NCBI GenBank assembly: GCA_022710725.1 | Contig: JAKLGK010000001.1 | Span: forward strand, 483,197-547,196 | Source of the DNA: Verrucomicrobiota bacterium | GTDB lineage: Bacteria > Verrucomicrobiota > Kiritimatiellia > CAIQIC01 > JAGNIJ01 | Direction of reading: 5' to 3' | DNA length: 64,000 bases | Part shown: in pieces, positions 28,056 through 35,824 of the stretch | Layout of the letters: the number at the start of each line of letters is the position of its first letter | Position numbering within the stretch: position 1 is the stretch's first letter | The notes under the pieces: generated by a model | What the model was told of the DNA's origin: nothing | What the model saw: only the letters and a program-made list of their open reading frames with translations | The model's database searches: none | Translations under genes and position numbers: made by a program

Positions 28056-30677
28056 CTACGGCGGGGCGTTGGTGGTCACGAGCAGGCGGTAGAACAGCGG
28101 GTCCAATTCCGCCGCGGGCGCGTCGGTGTAAACGTTGACCGGCGGCGTGGCCGGGATATGGCCGTCCAGCAGCAGGAAGGGGCCGGGCAGGTTGGTCGCG
28201 CGGTAGATCGCGTAGAACCGGTCCGCCGCGCTGGGCCACTGAAGGACGTACGCCCCGGGTTCGGCGGCCGGCTCGGCGCCGGCCGAGAACACGGAGTTGG
28301 AATCGCCCGGGTCGAACCCGCCGATCCATTCCCCGTAGTTGGACAGCCCGTCCTCGTCGTCATCCGCCTCCGGATCGGACCCGGTCGTGCCGAGGTATTC
28401 CTCCTCCCAATCGTCCGGGAGGCCGTCGGCGTCCGCGTCGGCATGGAAAACGGTCGCCGTGCCGAGGTAGGGCAGATAATTATGCGCGGTGACGGTGATC
28501 CAGAGGGCCCCGGCCCCCTCCGGCGCGGGAGACAGCGCCACGGTCGCGACGCCGTCCGACGCCTCGGCCGTGCCGAGGATGCGGTTGCTGTAGACGCAGC
28601 AGACGAGCGCGCCGGCCTGGGCGACCGCCACGGTCACCGCCGCGGCCCCGGCCGCAACGCGGCCGGTATGCGCCACGGTCAAATCCTGCGGCAGGCCGGT
28701 CCACATCTCCAGCGTCGGATCGCCCAGGCAGTGGAAAATCTCCATGGTGCATTTCGTGTAGGAGCTGGAGAGGGAGTACTTGGTCAGGAAATACGTCTTC
28801 GCCCGGTTCAGGATGTCGGCCAGCCGGTATGCGGGCGCGCCCGCCGCCGTGTACGACACGCCGTGGTACTCGAGGAAATTGGTCCAGACGGCGTCGGCCA
28901 TCCCCCAGTACAGCCGGTCGTTGTAATACGAGTAGCTGGTCCGCGTCGGCGCGAGCACGCCGATCGCCCCGCCGCTGGCGTGCCGGACCCAGTGCTCGGC
29001 GAAGCACTCGTCGCTGGCCGAAGTTCCCGCGCCGGAATCGTCGGTCTCATTGTCGAACCAGCCGGTCTGGCAGTTGATGGACCAGACCACGGGCCGCAGG
29101 ACGCCGTTCGTCAGGCCGTCCACGTCCGTGGCCTTGGTGAAGACCGGCTTGCTCCACCCCGACCGGTTCCCGTGGTCGCGGTGGGTCAGGAGGAACGTCC
29201 CGCTGTTCACGGCCAGCCGGATGTTCGTCCGCGCCCCGCTCCACGGGAACGCCGGCTTGAGCAGCTCCGCCGGCAGCGCGACGCCGCCCAGGGGCGGGCT
29301 GTCGTTCTCGAAGAGGGCGCTGTACGAGGTGGCCCAGTTGGCCCAGTGCGTCGGGTTGGTCCCCTGGTATTCCGCGTAGATCCGCTCGGCGGCGTACCCG
29401 GCGTCCGCGAGGAAGTTCTGGAGGTCCTCCGTCGATTTCACGAACCGGCGCTCCGAATACCCGTAGTAGGCGGTGCCCGTGTAGCCCTGGAACGAGGCGC
29501 AGAGGGTGGCGTTGGTGTAATAGCGGCCGAACCGCGAGCGGTCGGGCGGCGCGCTTTCGTAGGCGATGACGCGCGCGGCCCAGTTCGTCGCCTGGGCCGC
29601 GGTCTCCACCGGCCAGCGCCCGATGGCCAGGTCCGGGATCCAGTCGAGCGACGCGCTCATGTCGGCATAGAACAGGTCCGTGCTGTTCTTCCGCTCGCCG
29701 GAGGGGTGGTCCGTCTTGTACCAGGGCGGGATGAAGTCCGAGTCGCCGATCAGCAGCACGTAGGCCGGCGCCGGGCTCCACGTGGTGTACGCGTTCAGGA
29801 TGTAGTCGCGGACCTGATTGGTGGCGCTGCCGGTCTCGTTTGTCGTTACGACGGTCGTCGCGATCCCGCGCCGCATCTTCCACTCCGCCAGCTGGTAGGC
29901 GGCGTTGGTGAAGGCGTCGGCGCAGATGATCAGCAGCTCGCAGCCGTTCGTCGAGCCGCCGAAGGCCGCGCTGCCGCGTCGGGGCGCCGGGGCGGCATCC
30001 AGAATTTCCGCCGCGTTCGGAGCGCCCCGCAACAAGCCGTCGAAAGCACGGCTCGCCAGCCGCGGATCGCGCCGCTCCGGCGTCCCCACAAATTCCAGCC
30101 GCACCGCGAGGCGGGGATACACCGTCAGGACGCCCGATCGCGGGTTGTACTGGTAGGGATGGAGCCGGACCAGGCGAACCGCCTGCCCGCGTATTTCACT
30201 CACGGCCTCGAACGACGCGAACACGCCGGGGTAGTCGGCATCCCGCGCATACACCGCCTCGTCGCGGGCCATCGGGGCGGAACCGCCCGAGTCGGAGGGC
30301 GGCGGCTGAACGGGCGCCAGCTGGACGCCGGTGAATATTTCCGGGGCGCCGGGCGCCGCCTCCACGCGGACCTCGCAACCGTTCGGGACCAGGATCCATT
30401 GGGCGAAAGCCGGCACGTCAGGCTGGCCGATGGGTCCGCTGGCGCCGCCCGGGTCCAGCGCCAGGTCGTACGCGCGGCCGTCCGGCAGGACTGCCGATCC
30501 GCGGACGAAACCGGCAAGTTCCACCGCCAGCGTCAGGCCCGCCGCGCTCGAGTCGCGAATGCGCACCTGCCCGGCCGTGGGCAGGCCGCCGTCCAGCGGC
30601 ACCCCTTCGCGGCCCCGCGCCCCGGCGGGCTGCAGGGCCATCAGCATCCAGAACACTTGGCGGGCATATCGGAACAA
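28056..30677 (-). CDS. Secreted C25 (gingipain-like) cysteine protease
   Basis: An 873-residue protein. The catalytic domain shows LLIGDSDFIPPWY, the catalytic His in FLLTHRDHGNRSGW and the Cys in VVWSINCQTGWF, as in peptidase family C25. A pro-region precedes it, and an Ig-like domain follows (LTVAHTGRVAAGAAAVTVAV). Near the C-terminus comes an Asp-rich calcium-type linker (DADADGLPDDWEEEY, DDDEDGLSNYGEW) and a terminal module ending in LFYRLLVTTNAPP. I choose the TTG at 30677: GGGAG lies 6 bases upstream, and it gives a signal peptide (FRYARQVFWMLMALQPAGARG). An internal ATG at 30650 is the alternative. It acts outside the cell. Confidence 0.85.
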   Translation of the reverse strand: MFRYARQVFWMLMALQPAGARGREGVPLDGGLPTAGQVRIRDSSAAGLTLAVELAGFVRGSAVLPDGRAYDLALDPGGASGPIGQPDVPAFAQWILVPNGCEVRVEAAPGAPEIFTGVQLAPVQPPPSDSGGSAPMARDEAVYARDADYPGVFASFEAVSEIRGQAVRLVRLHPYQYNPRSGVLTVYPRLAVRLEFVGTPERRDPRLASRAFDGLLRGAPNAAEILDAAPAPRRGSAAFGGSTNGCELLIICADAFTNAAYQLAEWKMRRGIATTVVTTNETGSATNQVRDYILNAYTTWSPAPAYVLLIGDSDFIPPWYKTDHPSGERKNSTDLFYADMSASLDWIPDLAIGRWPVETAAQATNWAARVIAYESAPPDRSRFGRYYTNATLCASFQGYTGTAYYGYSERRFVKSTEDLQNFLADAGYAAERIYAEYQGTNPTHWANWATSYSALFENDSPPLGGVALPAELLKPAFPWSGARTNIRLAVNSGTFLLTHRDHGNRSGWSKPVFTKATDVDGLTNGVLRPVVWSINCQTGWFDNETDDSGAGTSASDECFAEHWVRHASGGAIGVLAPTRTSYSYYNDRLYWGMADAVWTNFLEYHGVSYTAAGAPAYRLADILNRAKTYFLTKYSLSSSYTKCTMEIFHCLGDPTLEMWTGLPQDLTVAHTGRVAAGAAAVTVAVAQAGALVCCVYSNRILGTAEASDGVATVALSPAPEGAGALWITVTAHNYLPYLGTATVFHADADADGLPDDWEEEYLGTTGSDPEADDDEDGLSNYGEWIGGFDPGDSNSVFSAGAEPAAEPGAYVLQWPSAADRFYAIYRATNLPGPFLLLDGHIPATPPVNVYTDAPAAELDPLFYRLLVTTNAPP

Positions 30678-30690
30678 GGCCGTCTCCCGG

Positions 30691-30718
30691 GCGGGGCCCG
30701 CACCGCGAAGGGCCCCGC
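30691..30718 (-). promoter_or_regulatory. Leader stem-loop of the C25 protease mRNA
   Basis: GCGGGGCCC (30710-30718, minus strand) pairs perfectly with GGGCCCCGC (30691-30699) across a 10-base loop. The 3' side of the stem is only two bases from the GGGAG ribosome-binding site of the TTG-started gene. A stem this stable so close to the initiation region could limit translation. TATACG/TAATAG elements near 30721-30732 could be the -10 region. Confidence 0.5.
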
Positions 30719-30763
30719 GCCTATTACGTATAAGTAACCGGGAAACAGGGGGATGTTTAGGGA

Positions 30764-31039
30764 TCAGATATTCAACCCGAAGAACAGCCACCAGATGGCG
30801 AAGGCCACGGCCGCCATCGGAGGGCCGTGCAGGAACAGGAGCCGCGCGGCCTCATGCCGACGCACGTTCCAGAGCGAGAGGGCCGTAACCAGGCCGAACA
30901 GGTTGGCCAAGCAGGCCAGGGGACAGAGCATCTTCAGGGCCCATCCGATCATGGGCCAGGAGTAATGCCAGTCTTTGTGCAGGAACAGGCCCAGCACAGC
31001 CCAGTATGCCAACGCCCCCCACCCCAGCCATCTCGCCAT
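30764..31039 (-). CDS. Small membrane protein of unknown function
   Basis: A 91-residue hydrophobic protein with about three membrane segments (WGALAYWAVLGLFL, LCPLACLANLFGLVTALSLW, AAVAFAIWWLFFGLNI). GGAGGG stands just before the ATG. It follows the zinc-ribbon protein gene by 37 bases on the same strand, and the two are probably co-transcribed. I recognise no family. Confidence 0.65.
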   Translation of the reverse strand: MARWLGWGALAYWAVLGLFLHKDWHYSWPMIGWALKMLCPLACLANLFGLVTALSLWNVRRHEAARLLFLHGPPMAAVAFAIWWLFFGLNI

Positions 31040-31076
31040 AAACCCTCCGCCCGAGCACGCTCCAGAAACGTCCCCC

Positions 31077-31445
31077 CTACTGCAGGAGATCGAACACGCT
31101 GCCGACCTCGTGCCTGATGCCGCAATACATGCAGATGTCCCGCCCGCGCTCCAGGGGCCGCCCGCATTTGGGACAGGGCGGCGCCGGCGCGCCGGGACGG
31201 GTCGCGGCGGACTGCTCCGAGGCCATTTGCCGCAGACGATCCTTGAGCTCCTTCTCCGTCAGGTTGGCGGCCTCGCTCAAGATATCCCAAATGGCCCGAT
31301 TCAGCGGAACCAGGCGCGCCACGATGCGCTCCAACCGCTCGAGGCGCTGCGCCATGCCCTCGGCCTTGGCCGCAATGAACTCGGCCTTCTCCTCGGCTTT
31401 CTGGGCCGACCGGAAGTTTTCCATCGCGCTGAAAAGGTTGTCCAT
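31077..31445 (-). CDS. Coiled-coil plus zinc-ribbon protein
   Basis: A 122-residue protein. Residues 1-80 are helical and highly charged (AEEKAEFIAAKAEGMAQRL; LTEKELKDRLRQM), suggesting a coiled coil. A Pro/Ala linker leads to a zinc ribbon with two CxxC pairs (CPKCGRPLERGRDICMYCG). Such proteins often act in protein-protein contacts; the partner is unknown. GGAGG is well placed before the ATG. Confidence 0.75.
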   Translation of the reverse strand: MDNLFSAMENFRSAQKAEEKAEFIAAKAEGMAQRLERLERIVARLVPLNRAIWDILSEAANLTEKELKDRLRQMASEQSAATRPGAPAPPCPKCGRPLERGRDICMYCGIRHEVGSVFDLLQ

Positions 31446-31484
31446 CGGCCGTCCTCCAGGATCAGGATACCTGCTTGCGCACTA

Positions 31485-32258
31485 CTATACCCCCTCGGCG
31501 CCCGCCTGCGCAGGGCAATTCTCCGCTCCCCGCTTCTGCGCCACCGCCATGAGTTCCATCTCGTCGAGCTGAATCGGGCCCCGGTTCCAAGCCCCGGCCG
31601 TCCCGCCCCAGATGTGCAGGACGTCCAGCCCGGCGGCCCGGAACAGCAACCGGAGTTCCGTGGGAACGAACCCGCGCTCCCGCAGCGAGGTCCGGCCCCC
31701 CGCTTCACAATCCGATCGCTCCGTCAGCGTCAGCGGATCAAATCCGCCCGAAGCGACATCGTCCTGCCCGTGCCGGCGTGCCATCCGGTATCCGTTCAGC
31801 ACCGTGAACAGGCACCGGGCGCAGGGGTTCATGGACGCGGACACGTTCCGCAGGATGGCCGCGGGCTGACCCAACGCGTCGTCCCTGGCGCCCAGCAGGC
31901 CGAACGCCCCCTCGCAAAGACAGATCGCGGCATCGAAAGAGGAGTCGGTCGCAAAGCGCGTCGCGTCCGTCTCGATCCACGTCACCGCAACCCCGGCGGC
32001 CGCGGCTTTCTCCCGCGCCTGCGACAGCATGCCGGACGAAATATCCACGCCGGTCACCCGGAAGCCACGCCGCGCCAACTCGATGGCGTGGCGGCCCGTC
32101 CCGCATCCAACATCCAGCAGGCTCATCCCCGGCCCCAGTCCAAGTTTTCGGATCAGGAAGGCTATCTCGCTCTGCGTGTTCTGCGTAAAGCAGTTGCCGT
32201 CGTACTGCGGCGCGTGCCCGTTGAAAAAAACGGCCCACTCGCTGGCGGAGCGCTTCAC
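31485..32258 (-). CDS. Class I SAM-dependent methyltransferase
   Basis: A 257-residue methyltransferase with motif I LLDVGCGTGRHAIELARRG, motif II VTGVDISSGML, the acidic WIETDAT and a motif IV-like FDAAICLCEGAFGLL. The substrate is not evident. The GTG at 32258 is selected because it overlaps the stop of the acetyltransferase gene by GTGA and has AAGGAG upstream. The pair probably works in one process, or is simply co-transcribed. Confidence 0.88.
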   Translation of the reverse strand: MKRSASEWAVFFNGHAPQYDGNCFTQNTQSEIAFLIRKLGLGPGMSLLDVGCGTGRHAIELARRGFRVTGVDISSGMLSQAREKAAAAGVAVTWIETDATRFATDSSFDAAICLCEGAFGLLGARDDALGQPAAILRNVSASMNPCARCLFTVLNGYRMARRHGQDDVASGGFDPLTLTERSDCEAGGRTSLRERGFVPTELRLLFRAAGLDVLHIWGGTAGAWNRGPIQLDEMELMAVAQKRGAENCPAQAGAEGV

Positions 32259-32833
32259 GACCGCGCGGCTCCTTGCCGATTCCCGGCCCGCCTCTTTTCC
32301 CGCGCCTTGACGATAGAGTAGCAGAAAGAATCCCTTGGCGCCGGCCCCAGGGCCGGGCGAACGATCCACTTCCTCAAGACGCCCTCCCGCGTCATGCCTA
32401 TTTTCTCAAGCACGCGGGCCGAGGCCTTGTTGTCCACGTCGCAGGTCGCCCAAACCCGGTACACCGAGGGCTGCCTCATCGCCCAGGCCGTCAGCGCCCG
32501 GGCGGCCTCGGTGGCGTATCCCCTTCCCCACCAGGCCCGGCCGAGAACATAGCCGATCTCGATCCTGGACCCGCAGGGGCGAATGCCGGCGGCGCCGATC
32601 AGCCCGCCGCGCTTGAGGAGCAGGGCCCATAGATGCTCGGTTCCCTGCTGCGCCGTTATGCGGGTCTGGCGCAGGTATCGGCGGGTCTCCGCAAGGCTCT
32701 TATGCGCCCGCCAGGCCAGGAAGCGCGTCGCCTCGGGATCCGAGGCATAGGCTTCATGCACGGACCGGGCATCGCCCGCCCTCAAAGCGCGCAACACCAT
32801 GCGACGCGTCCGAATAACCAGGGGCGGGTTCAT
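32255..32833 (-). CDS. GNAT family N-acetyltransferase (RimJ/RimL-like)
   Basis: A 192-residue acetyltransferase: LRALRAGDARSVHEAY at the N-terminus, acetyl-CoA-binding YVLGRAWWGRGYATEAARAL (R/Q-x-x-G-x-G/A), and the C-terminal WATCDVDNKASARVLEKIGM with EGVLRKW. This is the RimJ/RimL branch, which acetylates ribosomal protein N-termini or small amines; the substrate is unknown. There is no Shine-Dalgarno. The putative -10 box lies only 11 bases before the ATG, so the mRNA may have a very short leader. Confidence 0.9.
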   Translation of the reverse strand: MNPPLVIRTRRMVLRALRAGDARSVHEAYASDPEATRFLAWRAHKSLAETRRYLRQTRITAQQGTEHLWALLLKRGGLIGAAGIRPCGSRIEIGYVLGRAWWGRGYATEAARALTAWAMRQPSVYRVWATCDVDNKASARVLEKIGMTREGVLRKWIVRPALGPAPRDSFCYSIVKAREKRRAGNRQGAARS

Positions 32834-32844
32834 TCAAGGCGCCC

Positions 32845-32875
32845 ACTGTACTTCCGGACTGCCGGGCCATGTCAA
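32845..32875 (-). promoter_or_regulatory. Candidate promoter of the acetyltransferase-methyltransferase pair
   Basis: Minus-strand TTGACA (32870-32875) is a perfect -35 hexamer. TACAGT (32845-32850) is a fair -10 hexamer, but the 19-base spacer is longer than ideal. The start codon follows 11 bases later without a ribosome-binding site. Confidence 0.45.
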
Positions 32876-33569
32876 GGGAGCAGTCGGAATGCGCATCGCG
32901 CATTATTAAGGAAAAAACGCGGAATGCTCCGCTCTTCTTTCCTTTCTAATGGCGGACACCAGTCCGGAGAAGGGAGGGCCCCGAACGGAACACGAACGGA
33001 CGGAACAATCGAATAGCGGAAAATCCTGCGGGCCGCCGCCGCGGGGCGCGCGCACGCGCCCGGCCCGACAAGCCCGACCCCGCGCGGGCATGAAGGACTG
33101 GCGCAATGATCCCGGCAAGCGCAGCGCGATGACGAGGCGGCGCAGCAACGCGCACGCTCGCCCGCGTTGTCTCCCGAGTCGCTCCGGGTTCGAGGCGGCA
33201 TTTCTGCAGCCTTGCTGCAGAAGCGCTGTCCGGTTGGCGACGCAGGACGGCCTGCGCCGCCACGCAAGATCGGAAGCATCTGCCCGCCCTGCGGAGGCAG
33301 CAGAGCGGTGGCCACGCGTAAGCCGTGCAACCGGATACAGCAACCGGGAGGCGGACTTGATGTCGGCCGCATCATCGCCCTCGCCCGGACGTGACTGCGA
33401 AGACGCGCCGCCCGCCGGGAAACGGTCGCGTTGCGGGTCCATTCATGCCGGCCCGCCTGCAGCGCACGGCGGCCCGCACCGCTTGCGCCGACGGACTCGA
33501 GGTCCTGACGGCAACCCGGCGGCATCCGGCGCGGTTCGGCAGGTTCAGGGCCCGCCGGCGGGGGCACGC
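32876..33569. other. Gene-free or decayed region, about 700 bp
   Basis: All six frames give only Arg/Pro/Ala-rich translations without any domain, and none has a good start. Two structured spots are visible: the small palindrome AATGCGC-ATC-GCGCATT (about 32889-32905) and a perfect 8-bp stem TTCTGCAG-CCTTG-CTGCAGAA (33203-33223). Neither is followed by a T run. I see no tRNA, RNase P RNA or tmRNA signature. It could hold an unrecognised RNA or a decayed gene. Confidence 0.5.
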
Positions 33570-34265
33570 TTACCAGAAGCCGTAGTGGCCCGCGGCCAGG
33601 ACGTAGAGGCCCAGCAGGAAATTCGTGATCGCATGGGCCATGCCCGCAGCCCACAGGTCGCGGGTCTTCACGGCCAGCGCCCCGTAGGCGAGGCCGGCGA
33701 GGACACCGACCAGCCATCGGTCATGCTCCAGGCCGAACAGGAGCGCCGTGATGAAAAAAGCGTTGCGGACGAACACGCCCAGGTCCACCGACCGGAAATC
33801 GCGAGCCGTGATCCAGCGGTAGATGAAGCCGCGCCAGAAGAACTCCTCGATGAACGAAATGACGAAGGCCGAGCCCAGGAGTCGGACGATGGCCAGCGGC
33901 CAGCCGCACGTTTCCGGCGCGTAGGGCGGCGGCGAAACCGCTTCCGGCAGGCGGCCCCAGGGAAGCACGGCGTATTTCAGGTAGAACTCCTGAAGGGCCG
34001 GCCAGCGCGCCGCCCATCCGGTTTCGGGGAGCACCCAGACTGCAAACACCAGCACGCCCACCCATGCCGCGGGGACGAGATTTCTCGCGCGCAGCGGCGC
34101 ATAGCCCCGCCAGGGCCGCAAACCGAGAAACAGGATCAGGCCCGCGGCCGCCCGCACGGCATAGGTCCAGCCCGACGGCGAGCCGGGGAGGTAGATCAGC
34201 GCCAGCCACGCGGCAAAGGGAACGACGTGGGCCAGCATATCCTGGAGGCGGGGATCGCGGCTCAC
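33570..34265 (-). CDS. CAAX prenyl protease-related (CPBP) membrane protein, PEP-CTERM type
   Basis: A 231-residue, mostly hydrophobic protein of the CPBP intramembrane metalloprotease family. It carries the motif pair FVISFIEEFFWRGFIYRW (EExxxR), the His segment FGLEHDRW and AHAITNF. The close style, including the C-terminal LLGLYVLAAGHYGFW and the GWPLAIVRLLGS lead-in, is that of the CAAX-related family often found beside exosortase/PEP-CTERM systems. No exosortase is in this window. The GTG at 34265 overlaps the ligase stop by GTGA, so expression is coupled. Confidence 0.87.
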   Translation of the reverse strand: MSRDPRLQDMLAHVVPFAAWLALIYLPGSPSGWTYAVRAAAGLILFLGLRPWRGYAPLRARNLVPAAWVGVLVFAVWVLPETGWAARWPALQEFYLKYAVLPWGRLPEAVSPPPYAPETCGWPLAIVRLLGSAFVISFIEEFFWRGFIYRWITARDFRSVDLGVFVRNAFFITALLFGLEHDRWLVGVLAGLAYGALAVKTRDLWAAGMAHAITNFLLGLYVLAAGHYGFW

Positions 34266-35824
34266 GGGACGCCCCGCTCCCTCTCTCCGTCTTTTCGCAG
34301 CGCGCGCTTCATGATCTTGCCGGCCGCGTTTTTCGGCAGGTCGGGCAGGAAGACCACCCGACGCGGGACCTCGTGCCGCCCGAGGCTTTCCAGGCAGAAG
34401 GCCCGCAGCGCGGACGCATCGACGCTCGCGCCCTCCTTGAGCGAAATGAATGCGACGGGAACCTCGCCGTGCAGTTCGTGCGGCTCGCCGATCACGGCCG
34501 CCTCGCGCACGGCGGGATGGCGGTAGAGCAACTCCTCGACGATGCGGGGATAAACGTTCATCCCGTTGACGATGATCATGTCCTTCTTGCGGTCCACGAT
34601 GGAGAAGTAGCCGTCCTCGTCCACCGTCCCCAGGTCGCCGGTGCGGAACCATTCGCCGAAGAAGGCCTCGGCGGTCTCGGCCGGCAATTTCCAGTAGCCC
34701 TTCATCACGTTCGGCCCGCGGACGCACAGTTCGCCGATCTGCCCGCGCGGCAATTCCCGGCCCTGCTCGTCCATGATCTTCATCTCGACGCCGGGGACGG
34801 GCAGGCCGACCGTGCCCGGCTTGCGCCGCCCGCCGATCGGATTGACGCAGGTCACGGGCGAGCACTCCGTGGGCCCGTCGCCCTCGTAGATCGCCTTGCC
34901 GAAACGCTCTTCGAACTGGCGCATGATCTCCACGGGCAGCGCGGCGCCCCCGGAGATGGCGAAGCGCAGGGAGGCCAGCTTCCCGGTGTATTCCGCCGGG
35001 AGCCGCAGGAGCACGTTGAACATGCTCGGCACGCCCATGAAGATCGTCGCGCCGCTCGCCGCGATGGCGTCGGCCGCCTGCGCCGGGTCGAACTTCGGAA
35101 GCGGCACAATCATACAGCCGGCGAGGAGCGGCGAGAGCATGGCCGCGGTCGCCGCGAAGGCGTGGAACATCGGCAGCACGACCAGCACGACGTCCCGACC
35201 CGGCTCGAAACGCAGGGCGGAGAGGACGCTCCGGACATTGCTCACGAGGTTCCGGTGCGTCAGCATGGCGCCCTTCGGGCGGCCGGTGGTTCCCGAGGTA
35301 TAGATGATCGCGACCAGGTCCTCCGCCGGGTTCACGGGCGGGCACGGGCAGGCCCCGCCGGCCGAGAGGATCGAGGCGAAGGGCATGTCCCCGAGAGGAT
35401 TCTGGGCGCCGACGCAAACGGCAAACTCAAGGCTTCGAACGGCCGGCTTCAGGCTCCGGACGCCCTCCGCGAACGCCTCGAAATAGATCAGGCCCCGCGC
35501 GCCGGAATCGTCGAGGATGAACGCGACTTCCTTCGGGTTCAGCAGCAGGTTGACCGGCACGACCACGGCGCCGGCCTTGACGATGCCGAAGTAGGCGACG
35601 GCGAAGGCGTCGGAGTTGATGCAGTAAAGGCCGATGCGGTCGCCGGGCCTCACCCCGCGCGCGGCCAGCGCCGCGGCGGCCCGGTCGCTCGCGGCGTCGA
35701 GCGCGGCATAGGTCGTGACACGGCCGCCGAACGAAACCGCGACAGCCTCCGGGCTGGCCCGGGCGACGGCCCGGAACGCCTCGACGAGGCTGCCGGCCCC
35801 GTCAGTAGTGGTACTCGCTGCCAC
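34262..35824 (-). CDS. AMP-forming acyl-CoA synthetase family protein
   Basis: A 520-residue ANL-superfamily ligase: P-loop IIYTSGTTGRPKGAMLTH, YEGDGPTECSP (A5), FRTGDLGTVDEDGYFSIVDRKKD (A7-A8) and the A10 lysine in PKNAAGKIMKRAL. It activates a carboxylate, probably a fatty acid, with ATP and CoA; chain length is unknown. It starts at a GTG, with GGGAG 7 bases upstream, inside the last 23 bases of the kinase gene, and overlaps the CPBP gene by 4 bases. These three therefore form an operon. Confidence 0.92.
   Translation of the reverse strand: MAASTTTDGAGSLVEAFRAVARASPEAVAVSFGGRVTTYAALDAASDRAAAALAARGVRPGDRIGLYCINSDAFAVAYFGIVKAGAVVVPVNLLLNPKEVAFILDDSGARGLIYFEAFAEGVRSLKPAVRSLEFAVCVGAQNPLGDMPFASILSAGGACPCPPVNPAEDLVAIIYTSGTTGRPKGAMLTHRNLVSNVRSVLSALRFEPGRDVVLVVLPMFHAFAATAAMLSPLLAGCMIVPLPKFDPAQAADAIAASGATIFMGVPSMFNVLLRLPAEYTGKLASLRFAISGGAALPVEIMRQFEERFGKAIYEGDGPTECSPVTCVNPIGGRRKPGTVGLPVPGVEMKIMDEQGRELPRGQIGELCVRGPNVMKGYWKLPAETAEAFFGEWFRTGDLGTVDEDGYFSIVDRKKDMIIVNGMNVYPRIVEELLYRHPAVREAAVIGEPHELHGEVPVAFISLKEGASVDASALRAFCLESLGRHEVPRRVVFLPDLPKNAAGKIMKRALRKDGERERGVP

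Noticed and set aside
33180..33202. GGGTTCGAGGC stretch resembling a tRNA T-loop
   Set aside because: The flanking bases do not form a T stem, and no acceptor, D or anticodon arm can be drawn.
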